Shown: positions 7,173 to 17,958 of the stretch, piece after piece
Position numbering within the stretch: the stretch's first letter is position 1
Layout: each line of letters begins with the position of its first letter
From: Thiomicrorhabdus heinhorstiae
GTDB taxonomy: Bacteria > Pseudomonadota > Gammaproteobacteria > Thiomicrospirales > Thiomicrospiraceae
Assembly: GCF_013391765.2 (NCBI RefSeq)
Contig: NZ_JACBGI020000006.1
Span: forward strand, 1 to 64,000
Length of the DNA: 64,000 bases
Reading direction: 5' to 3'
Program-made: the position numbers and the translations under genes
Notes under the pieces: generated by a model
Seen by the model: only the letters and a program-made list of their open reading frames with translations
Told to the model about the DNA's origin: nothing
Database searches by the model: none

Positions 7173-8641
7173 GCGATAAAAAACCTCACGCGCTCAACAA
7201 GCAAATTCCACAAACCGGTTCTGCGGCACCACTTTTCGGCCAATAAACGCAAGTCTTCCATCCGATCTTGCGTTTTCTGTGCATAAAACACTCTGTTCAG
7301 AGCGGCATTTAATTCATCTAACTCCAGTGTTTTACCGGTGATTTTCTGCGTCAAGGCATACCACTGCATCAACGACAACTGAGTACAATCGACTTTTTCA
7401 CCTGTCATGCGGCATGGCCAGGTTTTCAGCAAAGCCCACAAAGCCTCTGCTGATCCGGCCCGACCAATTCGATGCAAAAACCACTTTTTCTGCAGCCATA
7501 AATACAGACCGATCCACAACAATACAATCGCCAATATAGCGAACAATCCCAATAAAAAATCGATGACGAGCCAGCTCCAAAACGGCAACACCCAAAAACG
7601 TTGCTCTTCGGATGCAATGCGCTCCAGCTTACCGCTATCGGGATCAAAATAAGTTAAATACATCTGCGGTAGACTTTCGCTACCGGATTCTCGGAACCTT
7701 AACGGCCACTCGACCAGCAGACTGCCGACTCCATCACGATACTCACTGCGATAAGAGGGAGAAAACCACTCTATCGACTCCGTATTGCGTTGCGCATCCA
7801 GTTGCAACTGAAGCCCCTGCTGCAGGGTTTGCGGATCAATCTGCTGCGAGCTTAGCCTCCAGCGCAGATGCAAAAGATCGCCTTTTGTGACCAGGCGTCC
7901 TAAAGGTTCCCGATACCACTGCAGATCACCGATCCATACCGATGACGGCAGGAAACTCGGCAAGGGCTGAATCGATACCTTTCTTGGACGATCAAAAAAT
8001 TTCCACGGCTGTATCGCCTGATGCAAAACCGCTAGTTGCGGTGAAAATAATTTAATCGACGGTTCAGAACCGGATTGCAAATCCTCGCGCCAATGATAGG
8101 CCGCACTGAAGACTGCCGCCTGACCAGAACCGACCAGGAAATTCTCCTGCGGCAATTGCACTTCGATCTGCGAAAGATTCACAAACTGCAGACCACCTTG
8201 ATATGCAGCAAACTCAGCTCTGTAAGCCGGATTGAGTAATTTAACTTTGGCCTTCCATAATGCATTCTGTCCTTCATATACCCGCTCTGCCGGCGCTTGC
8301 CATTGAATATCCACTTCGGGATTCGGTCGCACAAAAATTTCGGTTTCCGGCAGATGAAAATTGGCAAACTTCTGTTCATGTAGCAACAGCGGACCAGCCC
8401 GGTAGGGATAGAGATGCAAACGCAAGACCTTCTCAGACTCGGACACCACCTCGACGGCAAACTGATCTTCGATCTCCTGCCAGTTGAAACGCTGAATCAG
8501 CGCCTGCAAGTGATCGCTTTTCAAAACCATTTTGACCGGTTCACCCATCATCAGATGATTCGGCTGAACACCCACTTCTGCGGCCTGAACCGACCAGGAA
8601 AGAACGCTAAACAGGCATAGAAACAACAGACGTCTTACCAT
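7124..8641 (-). CDS. BatD-like protein, moxR-bat locus 1
   Basis: The protein has 505 residues. A signal peptide (MVRRLLFLCLFSVLSWSVQA) precedes a large periplasmic part of beta-rich BatD-type domains (about 25-345). One membrane helix follows near 353-380 (WLVIDFLLGLFAILAIVLLW), then a cytoplasmic tail of about 120 residues. It is the last gene of the operon and overlaps the vWA/TPR gene upstream by 7 bp. BatD proteins are thought to sit beside BatA/BatB vWA proteins in envelope complexes driven by a MoxR ATPase, but the biochemical role is unknown. Similarity to the second copy (60026-61642) is by layout more than by sequence. Confidence 0.8.
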   Translation of the reverse strand: MVRRLLFLCLFSVLSWSVQAAEVGVQPNHLMMGEPVKMVLKSDHLQALIQRFNWQEIEDQFAVEVVSESEKVLRLHLYPYRAGPLLLHEQKFANFHLPETEIFVRPNPEVDIQWQAPAERVYEGQNALWKAKVKLLNPAYRAEFAAYQGGLQFVNLSQIEVQLPQENFLVGSGQAAVFSAAYHWREDLQSGSEPSIKLFSPQLAVLHQAIQPWKFFDRPRKVSIQPLPSFLPSSVWIGDLQWYREPLGRLVTKGDLLHLRWRLSSQQIDPQTLQQGLQLQLDAQRNTESIEWFSPSYRSEYRDGVGSLLVEWPLRFRESGSESLPQMYLTYFDPDSGKLERIASEEQRFWVLPFWSWLVIDFLLGLFAILAIVLLWIGLYLWLQKKWFLHRIGRAGSAEALWALLKTWPCRMTGEKVDCTQLSLMQWYALTQKITGKTLELDELNAALNRVFYAQKTQDRMEDLRLLAEKWCRRTGLWNLLVERVRFFIAQLWALKGLIKRRYFP

Positions 8642-10554
8642 GGCTGTACTCCGGGAATTTCGTGGGCAGTCTTCTGATCAGCGTGAAAACCGGCTTCACG
8701 TTCAAACAGACGTTTTAGCAGATAGCTTTGGTCATCCTGCAATTGGCGGATTTTCCCCGCGAATTGCTGTGCCTGCTTTAATTGCTGCTGTTGCAACTCG
8801 ATTTTCTGCGCGACATTACCTTCTTGCGAAGAATTTAATGAAATCGTTTTTTGGACGCCGTTTAACCCATAATCGGTCATCTCACTCTCGTCAGGCAGAG
8901 GACCTTGCTTTCCGCTGCGCTCGCCCTCCGGCGCATCGCCGTCGGCACCGAAACCAGCCTCATCACTACTGGATTTCGGCTTCTGGCCACCATAAAAAGC
9001 CCCTTCCTGACTGCGACCCTTGCCTTTTTGATCTTCGCCCTTGGCATCGTCCCCAGCTTTAGGCGCTATCTGCTGGCGTTTCATCGCCTCGGCCACCGCC
9101 AGATTGTGCAACGCCTTGTCATAACCGGGTTGATAGAGCAATGCCTGGCGGTAAGATTCAACGGCCAGCGCACCTAAATTCGCCCGGTAATAACTGTTTC
9201 CAAGGTTATATAATGCCTTGGCACGGGCCTGATCGTCAGGTGCCTGCCATGCTGCTTGACGGAAATACAGCACAGCAGCCGCCAAATCTTCATTTTTGTA
9301 GGCCGCCGCCCCGGCACCGAACCAGCCGTTGTAGTCACCGGCACTTTCATATAAGGATTCTGCCTGTTCGTAGTCTTTCTGCTGATAGGCCTGAAAAGCT
9401 TGTCGAAGCTCCTCCGCGCCCTGCGCCATGGATTGCGGACTATAGGAAACCGTCGTCGCAAGCACAAAACCAACTCCGAAAAAAGCACTCTTAATCGCCA
9501 ACACCCGCCTGCCACGCCAGGTACCATACAGATAAAACGCTATCAGCAAGTTCGCTAGAGCCAGAAGAATAAAGGGACGTTCATAACCGATCCAAATCTG
9601 TGACTGGGTATTCGATACCCGTTCAACGGCCGGCACCTGCAACGCTTGAAGTAGCGTTTGCATAAAACCGGCACTACCGTTCCCATGCAAATACACCCCG
9701 CCATGACTTTCGGCCCACTGGCGCAAGGACGATTCCTGCAGACGGGTTTTGACCAGAAGACCGTTAGCATGCAATTCACCACTCTTATCCTCTTTATCGA
9801 CAATCGTTACCGGGGTGCTTCCACCAATGCCGACCACCACTAAACGGATCTTTCGACCTTGCTGCTGGTAGCGTTGTAATAAAGCTTCCGCCTCCGGATA
9901 GACCGGCGGCTTCCAGAAGGGCGGCGCACCATTGGTAAAGACCACCAAAACTTTCGCCCCTCCTTCGACACCCTCAAAAAACGCCATTGCCCGTGCCCAC
10001 GCCAATTCCAGCCAGGTGCCTTTTAGCGGCAACATACCCGGCTGCAAAGCCTGCAACTGACTGGAAAGAAGCTGTCGATCAAAGCTCAAAGGCGCAACAA
10101 TATGCGCATCACCGGCAAAAGCCATTAAACCCAGGCGATCTTTCTGCGGCAGCCCCTTGGCAAGCGATTCCAATAAGGTTTTGGCAAAACCGAAGCGACT
10201 CGGAAGTTCGTCATTCGCAGTCATGGATAACGACAGATCGATTGCAGAAAGAATATCCACCCCTGCCGTCTGTTCCGAGTTCTCCTGCCAATCAAAACTG
10301 CGCGGTCCGGCCAGAGCAATCATCAACGCCATCCAGGCAACTCCCAAAAAGCGCAAGGGAGTCCATTGCCACAACCAGACGCGAACGGATCCCGCAGGTG
10401 TTTGCGAGGCCTCCAGCCATGGCCACAAAGCTTCATCGGCATAACGGCGCCGTTGTACCCGGCGTCGCAGTCCTAACAACCCCGCGGCTACAAACGGCAA
10501 CACGAGCCCCCACAACCATAAAGATTCACGCCATTGCAGACTTTCCCAGATCAT
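8635..10554 (-). CDS. vWA-TPR fusion protein (BatB/BatC type), locus 1
   Basis: The protein has 639 residues. Two N-terminal membrane helices precede a vWA domain (about 95-300), and a third helix lies near 325-345. TPR repeats (about 385-490) contain ARAKALYNLGNSYYRANLGA and YDKALHNLAVAEAMKR. A low-complexity tail follows. The MIDAS begins canonically (AIDLSLSM) and the threonine loop is present (LKGTWLE), but the late Asp is replaced in VVFTNGAPP. This is BatB fused to BatC, as often seen in Gammaproteobacteria. It starts 4 bp inside the preceding batA-like gene (ATGA overlap), indicating translational coupling. Confidence 0.88.
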   Translation of the reverse strand: MIWESLQWRESLWLWGLVLPFVAAGLLGLRRRVQRRRYADEALWPWLEASQTPAGSVRVWLWQWTPLRFLGVAWMALMIALAGPRSFDWQENSEQTAGVDILSAIDLSLSMTANDELPSRFGFAKTLLESLAKGLPQKDRLGLMAFAGDAHIVAPLSFDRQLLSSQLQALQPGMLPLKGTWLELAWARAMAFFEGVEGGAKVLVVFTNGAPPFWKPPVYPEAEALLQRYQQQGRKIRLVVVGIGGSTPVTIVDKEDKSGELHANGLLVKTRLQESSLRQWAESHGGVYLHGNGSAGFMQTLLQALQVPAVERVSNTQSQIWIGYERPFILLALANLLIAFYLYGTWRGRRVLAIKSAFFGVGFVLATTVSYSPQSMAQGAEELRQAFQAYQQKDYEQAESLYESAGDYNGWFGAGAAAYKNEDLAAAVLYFRQAAWQAPDDQARAKALYNLGNSYYRANLGALAVESYRQALLYQPGYDKALHNLAVAEAMKRQQIAPKAGDDAKGEDQKGKGRSQEGAFYGGQKPKSSSDEAGFGADGDAPEGERSGKQGPLPDESEMTDYGLNGVQKTISLNSSQEGNVAQKIELQQQQLKQAQQFAGKIRQLQDDQSYLLKRLFEREAGFHADQKTAHEIPGVQPW

Positions 10555-11690
10555 GCCTGCGCCTCCGTAAAGTCTTGACGTTTAAGCAGCCACAGCAGCA
10601 GCGCGTAAACCGCAAATAACACGACAGCCATCAGCAATAACCAATGCGTTAAATCCTGCCAATGACGCTCTACTTCGGCTTGTGGAACGGCCACGCCTTC
10701 CAACTTATCGATTGATTGCAGTACCTGCTGCAAGCCTTCTCCGCTTTCAACCTTAAAGTAGCGGCCGCCGGTCTGCGCCGCTATCTGCTGCAACACTTCG
10801 GCCTGTAACGGCTGATACAGCAAACCTGAAAACTGGCGCAAATCCGCTGCCGATGAATTGGAGCCCACACCGACGGTATAGACCGGCACTTTTAACACTT
10901 GGGCATAATTGACCGCCTCGTCCATCGGCACTCGACTCGGCCGGTTCATTCCGTCACTGATCAGGACCACGACCCGCTTGCGCGCCGAATCCTGCAAATC
11001 ACTCACCGTCTGCATATCGGCCCGCTGCTTATCGGCTTCGCGTAACGCCAGCCCAAGCGCCTCGCCGCTCGCCTCGTCGGTTCGACCGGCCAGATAAGGC
11101 TTCAGACGTTGAAGATAAGCTTGCGCCGCCTGCTGATCGGCCGTCAGAGGCATCAAGGTAAACGCTTGATCGGCATAGATCACCACTGCAAAACGGTTGC
11201 CGTCCAACGCCGCCATAAAATTCTGCAAGACGAGTTTTACCGCATCCATCCGCGTTTGATCATGTCCTTTAAAACGGTAATCCGGCAACAGAAACGAAGC
11301 AGAACTCTCGACCACAAACACCAGATCACGTACCGTTTTCGGGTTTGGCTGCGCTTCCGGCGGTAAAGGTTTTTGCGGCTGAGCCAGAGCGGCGGCTAAA
11401 CAGATGATCAAGGCACCACGCAAACATTCCAATAGCAGCCAGGAAACGGAAAAACGCCATGTTCCTTGTGGTGTTTCTCCACCTTGACCGGCCTGTCTCT
11501 GCTGCATTCGCGAGACCAGAATGTGCCGCGCGGATAAACGCCCGCTCTGCGACAAAGCCTGACGATCATCCCAAACCGCCCGCCAACGTGACCAGACCCA
11601 TAAAACCGGCCACAGAACAATCAACCAGAAAAACTCGGCATGCTGCCATTGAATTTCCGCCCAGGAAAACGACTGCCAAAGCGCCATCAT
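10551..11690 (-). CDS. BatA-like vWA protein with atypical MIDAS, locus 1
   Basis: The protein has 379 residues: an N-terminal membrane region, a vWA domain (about 120-320) and a C-terminal helix near 350-368. The first MIDAS motif reads VVESSAS, with Glu where DxSxS has Asp. The threonine loop (AGRTDEASGEAL) and the late Asp (LISDGMNRP) are kept. It overlaps its neighbours on both sides by 4 bp. The Glu substitution may weaken or change metal binding compared with the canonical DLSGS of the second copy (57030-58040). Confidence 0.88.
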   Translation of the reverse strand: MMALWQSFSWAEIQWQHAEFFWLIVLWPVLWVWSRWRAVWDDRQALSQSGRLSARHILVSRMQQRQAGQGGETPQGTWRFSVSWLLLECLRGALIICLAAALAQPQKPLPPEAQPNPKTVRDLVFVVESSASFLLPDYRFKGHDQTRMDAVKLVLQNFMAALDGNRFAVVIYADQAFTLMPLTADQQAAQAYLQRLKPYLAGRTDEASGEALGLALREADKQRADMQTVSDLQDSARKRVVVLISDGMNRPSRVPMDEAVNYAQVLKVPVYTVGVGSNSSAADLRQFSGLLYQPLQAEVLQQIAAQTGGRYFKVESGEGLQQVLQSIDKLEGVAVPQAEVERHWQDLTHWLLLMAVVLFAVYALLLWLLKRQDFTEAQA

Positions 11691-12169
11691 GAGCGTTTCT
11701 CTCGCGAGGTAGTTCGTTTCGAAAACCGATTTAGCAAAGGAATAGAAAGATAGCTACTCACCGACAACGCCTTATCCAGCTGATTGAGATACAAGTGAAA
11801 AGTTTCACGTGAAACTTCCACCTTCTGAGCCGATGCCGCCTCGGCTAAACTTGTACCCAAGGCTCGCCATTGCGCCGTTTGATAGGCAGAGCTCTGTTTG
11901 AATTTTCGATCCAGACACTGCCAAATATCGAATGCCTGCCATAGATGCTGTTCATCCACCTCTTGCTCACGCAACCACTGCAAACGCTTGCGTAAACAAA
12001 CTTTTGAACGGCGACGAAGTAGCCAGAAAAGCGCCGTTGCGGCCAGTACCAGTAGTAAAATCATACCGACAGAACTGAAACCCGCATCGGGTTTCGGTGG
12101 CACACTCGGCGCTTCGATATCCAACAACACCTGCGAAGAAGTTAAATTCTGTTGCGTCGTTTCAGGCAT
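11687..12169 (-). CDS. DUF4381-like membrane protein, locus 1
   Basis: The protein has 160 residues: a short periplasmic N-terminus, one membrane helix near 33-50 (VGMILLLVLAATALFWLL), a basic RRRSK stop-transfer, and a cytoplasmic helical domain. Position and topology match the DUF4381 gene of locus 2 (56545-57033), but the sequence is strongly diverged, so this assignment rests mainly on synteny. It starts one base past the DUF58 stop. A perfect parS core lies inside the gene at 11802-11815. Confidence 0.7.
   Translation of the reverse strand: MPETTQQNLTSSQVLLDIEAPSVPPKPDAGFSSVGMILLLVLAATALFWLLRRRSKVCLRKRLQWLREQEVDEQHLWQAFDIWQCLDRKFKQSSAYQTAQWRALGTSLAEAASAQKVEVSRETFHLYLNQLDKALSVSSYLSIPLLNRFSKRTTSREKRS
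11802..11815. promoter_or_regulatory. parS-like site 1 (perfect core)
   Basis: GTTTCACGTGAAAC is a perfect 14-bp palindrome identical to the core of the bacterial ParB-binding parS site, extended by A/T to 16 bp. It lies within coding sequence, as many chromosomal parS sites do. Confidence 0.75.
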
Positions 12170-13144
12170 CTACAGCTCCAATTGGTGGAGTAACCGCGAC
12201 ATAAAGTCTTCGACTTCGTCGGTACTTTCGATAAAACTCATCTCAACCCCGGCTTGGCGCAAGCGGCACTCTCCGGCGGAGAAATACGCCTGAGCCCAAG
12301 CTTGATAAGCTTCCAGCTGCTGACGGTTTTGGATATGCAACGCTTTCGACCCGGCAGAGTGCAGACTCATTCCCGATATATCCGGCAAAGCATTTTCAAC
12401 TGGGTCTCTCAGCCAAATGGCATGCAGATTTAAACATTCGGAAAGCGCATAAATCAGTTGAAGACTATGGTCGGAAAGGTCGTAAAAATCACTGAGAATC
12501 CACAGGCGGTCGCCGCCCCTGAATTGCGGTAACAGATGGTTCAACGCCGCTTCCAGGCCCGGCCAGTTAGCGCCCTCTTTCGGCGGGCAGGCTTGCGAGG
12601 AAAATTTCATGGTTTGCGAGAACAAATCTCGCCCGAAAAGCGTTGGTAAAGAGCTTAACTCCTCATCTAAACGCAACAAGTTAAGACGCAACCCTTCGCT
12701 CTGTGCCATCCATGCCAAGGCACCACTTAAACGTGCGGCTTGCGTGGCTTTCAAACGCTTACGGGTGCCAAAACGCATACTTTCACGACAATCGAGCAAA
12801 ATCCACCACTGCGACTGACGCGTCTCTTCAAAGCGTTTACTGAAGGCCTCACCTGTCCGCGCCATCAGCCGCCAGTTTATATGTCGCAGCTCATCGCCGG
12901 GCAGATAAGGACGACTCTCCTCATATTCCATGCCGGAGCCGCGAAAACGGCTGGACTGCCGTCCCTGACGCATCGCCTGACTCAAGCGCTCTTTCCAGGC
13001 ACCTTTAGAACGCCAGCTTTCCAGAGATTCCGCTAAAACGGCTATCTCCTCATCGGATAGCAAAGGCATGGCATCAGCACGCTTTGCTACCGCCCTAAAA
13101 CGCTGCCTGACTGCCTGCCAACCGCTGACGAAATTCGACAACAA
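12170..13144 (-). CDS. DUF58 protein, moxR-bat locus 1
   Basis: The protein has 324 residues and no membrane segment. The DUF58 signature is clear: SGMEYEESRPYLPGDELRHI, followed by NWRLMARTGEAFSKRFEE, then a vWA-like fold with ILLDCRESMRF. It follows the MoxR gene by 3 bp. DUF58 proteins regularly accompany MoxR ATPases and are presumed to be client or adaptor components. Confidence 0.92.
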   Translation of the reverse strand: MLSNFVSGWQAVRQRFRAVAKRADAMPLLSDEEIAVLAESLESWRSKGAWKERLSQAMRQGRQSSRFRGSGMEYEESRPYLPGDELRHINWRLMARTGEAFSKRFEETRQSQWWILLDCRESMRFGTRKRLKATQAARLSGALAWMAQSEGLRLNLLRLDEELSSLPTLFGRDLFSQTMKFSSQACPPKEGANWPGLEAALNHLLPQFRGGDRLWILSDFYDLSDHSLQLIYALSECLNLHAIWLRDPVENALPDISGMSLHSAGSKALHIQNRQQLEAYQAWAQAYFSAGECRLRQAGVEMSFIESTDEVEDFMSRLLHQLEL

Positions 13145-13147
13145 CGC

Positions 13148-14116
13148 TTAAGCCTCGACCGGAACCGGCACCAGATCCAACAAACGCTGAATCACTCGGT
13201 CGGCGCTCCATTGTTGAGAACGCCCGACAAAACTCACCGCCAGACGATGACGCAAAATATCCGGCAACATCGCTTTAACATCTTCCGGCGTCACAAAATC
13301 CCGATTTTGCAGCCATGCCCAGGCACTCGTGGCATGCAATAACGCAATCGAAGCACGCGGCGAAGCGCCAATCTCCAAAACCTTTGCCATTTCAGGATCA
13401 TACTTTTCCAGCTTTCGAGTCGCGGTTACCAGTGCCACCATATAACGCTCCACCGGTTCGGCAACATGCATCTCGGCGATTTGGCGACGTGCGGCCAATA
13501 CCGTCTCAGGTGCCAAAGACCCTTTGACTTTCTCACGGTCTTCTCCGAAATGGTGACTACGGTCACGGCGTAAGATTTCCAACTCCTCGCTCTCATCCGG
13601 ATAATCCAGCAACAGATGTAACATAAAACGGTCCAACTGCGCTTCCGGCAAAGGATAAGTCCCGCTCTGCTCCAACGGGTTCTGCGTCGCCAACACCAAA
13701 AACAACGCCGGAAGCGAACGCGTCTGGCCACCGGCCGTCACCTGTTTCTCCGCCATCGCTTCCAACAGCGCCGACTGCACCTTCGGCGGCGCACGATTGA
13801 TTTCATCAGCCAACACTATCTCGTTAAAGATCGGCCCCTGAACAAAACTCAAACGTCCCGTCGTCGGATCAAGCACTTCCGAGCCCATCACATCCCCAGG
13901 CATCAGATCGGGAGTAAACTGAATACGTTGAAAGCTCGCGTGTACGCCATCGGCCAAAGCCTTAACCGCCGTTGTCTTCGCCAGACCAGGCGGGCCTTCC
14001 AAAAGAACATGCCCACCGGTCAGCAACGCCACCATCAATTTATCCAGCAACGCCTCTTGACCGACAATCACACCCTGTAAATACTGCTTTAAAAGCGCAA
14101 ACTCACCACGCATCAC
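13148..14116 (-). CDS. MoxR-family AAA+ ATPase, locus 1
   Basis: The protein has 322 residues, first gene of its operon. It shows Walker A EGPPGLAKT (40-48), Walker B VLADEINRAPP, sensor 1 LATQNPLEQ and the C-terminal lid with SPRASIALL. MoxR ATPases are chaperone-like and act with vWA proteins to mature or control envelope or enzyme complexes. Its partners here are the DUF58, DUF4381-like, BatA, BatB/C and BatD genes downstream, all closely packed to 7124. The 155 bp between its start and the CRISPR array must hold the operon promoter. Confidence 0.96.
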   Translation of the reverse strand: MMRGEFALLKQYLQGVIVGQEALLDKLMVALLTGGHVLLEGPPGLAKTTAVKALADGVHASFQRIQFTPDLMPGDVMGSEVLDPTTGRLSFVQGPIFNEIVLADEINRAPPKVQSALLEAMAEKQVTAGGQTRSLPALFLVLATQNPLEQSGTYPLPEAQLDRFMLHLLLDYPDESEELEILRRDRSHHFGEDREKVKGSLAPETVLAARRQIAEMHVAEPVERYMVALVTATRKLEKYDPEMAKVLEIGASPRASIALLHATSAWAWLQNRDFVTPEDVKAMLPDILRHRLAVSFVGRSQQWSADRVIQRLLDLVPVPVEA

Positions 14117-14271
14117 CGACTCCCAGAAAAATCCAAGCTAATATTGTGACAGACATAAGCAACGCTTAATAAAAAAATACTTAATCCATGTATAAAACTA
14201 AAGGCCTAATCATCTAAGTCAGCGATTCAACAGCATGCCTCTTGATGTAACTTTTTCCACTGACACCATTA

Positions 14272-17200
14272 CTATTAAGCTGCCTGTGCGGCAGTGAACT
14301 GCTTAACGGCTTGCGCTAGTTCTGGTTGGCCCTATTAGGCTGCCTGTGCGGCAGTGAACCGAGCCTTAATTACATCATCAATGACGTTTAACTTCTAAGC
14401 TGCCTGTGCGGCAGTGAACGTAAAAAAACAAGCTGAAGCAATTCAAGCATTCTTCTAAGCTGCCTGTGCGGCAGTGAACCGGTAAGGCCGAGCCGGTGGA
14501 TATGGCCGTCTCTTCTAAGCTGCCTGTGCGGCAGTGAACCACGGCCTGAAACTCTTCCAGCGTGCTTGCCTCTTCTAAGCTGCCTGTGCGGCAGTGAACT
14601 CCAAGAAGAACTTTCCCTGCGAGGATTTAGCCTTCTAAGCTGCCTGTGCGGCAGTGAACAAGCTCTAATTCTGCTTCAAGGGCTTCAATTCCTTCTAAGC
14701 TGCCTGTGCGGCAGTGAACGACCGATTGTGTCGTCTTGCTCATCATCCGAACTTCTAAGCTGCCTGTGCGGCAGTGAACTCGGCATCAATGAGATCGCCG
14801 GGGTAGTGCATCTTCTAAGCTGCCTGTGCGGCAGTGAACGTTCCCTTAGATACTTTTGCTTGTTCCACAATCTTCTAAGCTGCCTGTGCGGCAGTGAACT
14901 ACGTGCAGCGCAACGTGAAGCAGAAATTTTACTTCTAAGCTGCCTGTGCGGCAGTGAACACAGCTTGATGGGTTATATGCCGAAATTAACCCTTCTAAGC
15001 TGCCTGTGCGGCAGTGAACTTGAGTCGAAGTATTAAATCAATGTTAGACGACTTCTAAGCTGCCTGTGCGGCAGTGAACTGCGCTTATAACTGGAACAGA
15101 GCAAAGCAAGCCTTCTAAGCTGCCTGTGCGGCAGTGAACTGGTTCTGGTATGTAATTGCAGGCGCGGTTATCTTCTAAGCTGCCTGTGCGGCAGTGAACG
15201 CACTGATCAACCGATTAATTACATCGTCATCCTTCTAAGCTGCCTGTGCGGCAGTGAACTTCACTAGAGAGAATGAAATGCTGCTTACAATCTTCTAAGC
15301 TGCCTGTGCGGCAGTGAACAAAGCTGACAATATTGGACTTGACTATCTCAACTTCTAAGCTGCCTGTGCGGCAGTGAACGGACGCATGGAATTCGTCAGT
15401 TTCAATTTTTCCTTCTAAGCTGCCTGTGCGGCAGTGAACGGCAGTTTCCGTTTATTTCAATGTAGCGGTTCCTTCTAAGCTGCCTGTGCGGCAGTGAACT
15501 TTGTGACGCGCCGGAGTCGGAAAAAAGTGACCTTCTAAGCTGCCTGTGCGGCAGTGAACTGAGTAATAAATTGCATTTTTTACGAATTAAACTTCTAAGC
15601 TGCCTGTGCGGCAGTGAACAAAAGATGAATTAAGAACGAATGAAGGTCAGCCTTCTAAGCTGCCTGTGCGGCAGTGAACAAGACGAGCAGGACAGAATCG
15701 AAGAATTGGCCTTCTAAGCTGCCTGTGCGGCAGTGAACGGGCAGCCACGCAGATCAGTCCCATATCGCCACTTCTAAGCTGCCTGTGCGGCAGTGAACCA
15801 TTGTTCGTCTGATCAAAAAATGCGACTGTTCTTCTAAGCTGCCTGTGCGGCAGTGAACCTATCTGCGATTAGTCCTGTCAACTCAGCAGACTTCTAAGCT
15901 GCCTGTGCGGCAGTGAACTTTGGAGGATTAGTAGCGCGCGATTTATTTTTCTTCTAAGCTGCCTGTGCGGCAGTGAACGCTCAACAACTGCAACGTATGT
16001 AGATCGGTATCTTCTAAGCTGCCTGTGCGGCAGTGAACTCCGGAAATGCCTGCCTGCTTCTCCAAGATATCTTCTAAGCTGCCTGTGCGGCAGTGAACAA
16101 TACAGATCAAGACGGTGATCCATCACCCGACTTCTAAGCTGCCTGTGCGGCAGTGAACTCTGTTCCTAAATTTAGGTACAATAGAACACACTTCTAAGCT
16201 GCCTGTGCGGCAGTGAACTTCGGCATCCTCTGCATACAGCAGTGCAAACTCTTCTAAGCTGCCTGTGCGGCAGTGAACATAGTTTGCATCTTTTTCAATC
16301 TGATGGTTACCTTCTAAGCTGCCTGTGCGGCAGTGAACTTAGATCATCAATGACATTGTCTTCTGGATCGCTTCTAAGCTGCCTGTGCGGCAGTGAACCG
16401 CGTTTCCCAGCTGCCGCCGGTAATACCCGTCTTCTAAGCTGCCTGTGCGGCAGTGAACATCTGCGTGAAATTCTGACGGAATCAATTACCCTTCTAAGCT
16501 GCCTGTGCGGCAGTGAACAGCAAAACAACCCGGCCTGCTCAAACTGGACACTTCTAAGCTGCCTGTGCGGCAGTGAACGACACAACATGATCATCGCTGC
16601 AAAATTATCTCTTCTAAGCTGCCTGTGCGGCAGTGAACAAAAGGTTCGGATAGTGACGTTCTGCTTTTTTCTTCTAAGCTGCCTGTGCGGCAGTGAACCC
16701 GATGCTTTGGCGATGACCAGACCGCAATAACTTCTAAGCTGCCTGTGCGGCAGTGAACTCAGCTTGGCGTTCATAAAAGCGATGTCCGTCCTTCTAAGCT
16801 GCCTGTGCGGCAGTGAACCGTAGAGCAGGCGCTTGTAGTCATCTGACAGCCTTCTAAGCTGCCTGTGCGGCAGTGAACTCTTTCCGGCTCAATGATCAGC
16901 GCACCAGTTGCTTCTAAGCTGCCTGTGCGGCAGTGAACTGGTCACTTTAGCAAACAAGGAGCCTGGTAATCTTCTAAGCTGCCTGTGCGGCAGTGAACCA
17001 GGATCAACGTAAAGATCTACATCAAGATTACTTCTAAGCTGCCTGTGCGGCAGTGAACTTGACAGAACGGCCGAACCCATTCCCATTTGTCTTCTAAGCT
17101 GCCTGTGCGGCAGTGAACATCGTCAACAATTATATCGACGGATCACATGACTTCTAAGCTGCCTGTGCGGCAGTGAACGGTTGAAGACGGTCGCTTTGTC

Positions 17201-17958
17201 TCAAAGTATGCTTCTAAGCTGCCTGTGCGGCAGTGAACTGAAGAGCCGGGAATCGACGGCGGAACAAAATCTTCTAAGCTGCCTGTGCGGCAGTGAACAT
17301 CGATGCCGCATTAAACAGCGACATTGATCCCTTCTAAGCTGCCTGTGCGGCAGTGAACATTTAGATATGGGTGTAATTGACTCACTGAAACTTCTAAGCT
17401 GCCTGTGCGGCAGTGAACGCAAACTCTTCTGCAATCGGCTTGGTAGTAAACTTCTAAGCTGCCTGTGCGGCAGTGAACCCAGACGGCAGCCTGCAGAATA
17501 GAATATCGTCCTTCTAAGCTGCCTGTGCGGCAGTGAACAACGGAATCCCTAAAGCAATTCTTACTTACGACTTCTAAGCTGCCTGTGCGGCAGTGAACTA
17601 CTGGCTGCCTGGGTCTGCGTCGATTGGTACCTTCTAAGCTGCCTGTGCGGCAGTGAACTGGTCCAGTTCCTTAACGAATGCTGCATAACTCTTCTAAGCT
17701 GCCTGTGCGGCAGTGAACATCGCCCAGGGCCTTAGCGCTGGCGATCCGCACTTCTAAGCTGCCTGTGCGGCAGTGAACGCCGCCAATACCCCCTGCGGGT
17801 CTTTTTCTGGCTTCTAAGCTGCCTGTGCGGCAGTGAACGATAATGTCTCTAAAAAAGAGACTATGTATAACTTCTAAGCTGCCTGTGCGGCAGTGAACAG
17901 TGGGACGGCGGCGGCTTTCTGATTTACAACCTTCTAAGCTGCCTGTGCGGCAGTGAAC
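14272..17958 (-). CRISPR. CRISPR array, type I-F repeat, 62 repeats and 61 spacers
   Basis: There are 62 copies of a 28-bp repeat at a 60-bp period with 32-bp spacers. On the minus strand the repeat begins GTTCACTGCCGCACAGGCAG and ends CTTAGAAG, the classic type I-F repeat with a CTGCC/GGCAG stem cut by Cas6f. One spacer (15680-15710) is 31 bp. The two repeats at the low-coordinate end (14272-14299 and 14332-14359) are degenerate, which marks that end as leader-distal and oldest. The array therefore reads from 17958 towards 14272, in the direction of the cas operon that ends at 18089. I saw no duplicate spacers by eye. Confidence 0.99.

Noticed and set aside
14566-17434. Reading frames with repeated LLSCLCGSE or SLPHRQLRR inside the array
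   Set aside because: They result from the 60-bp (20-codon) period of the CRISPR array and are not genes.
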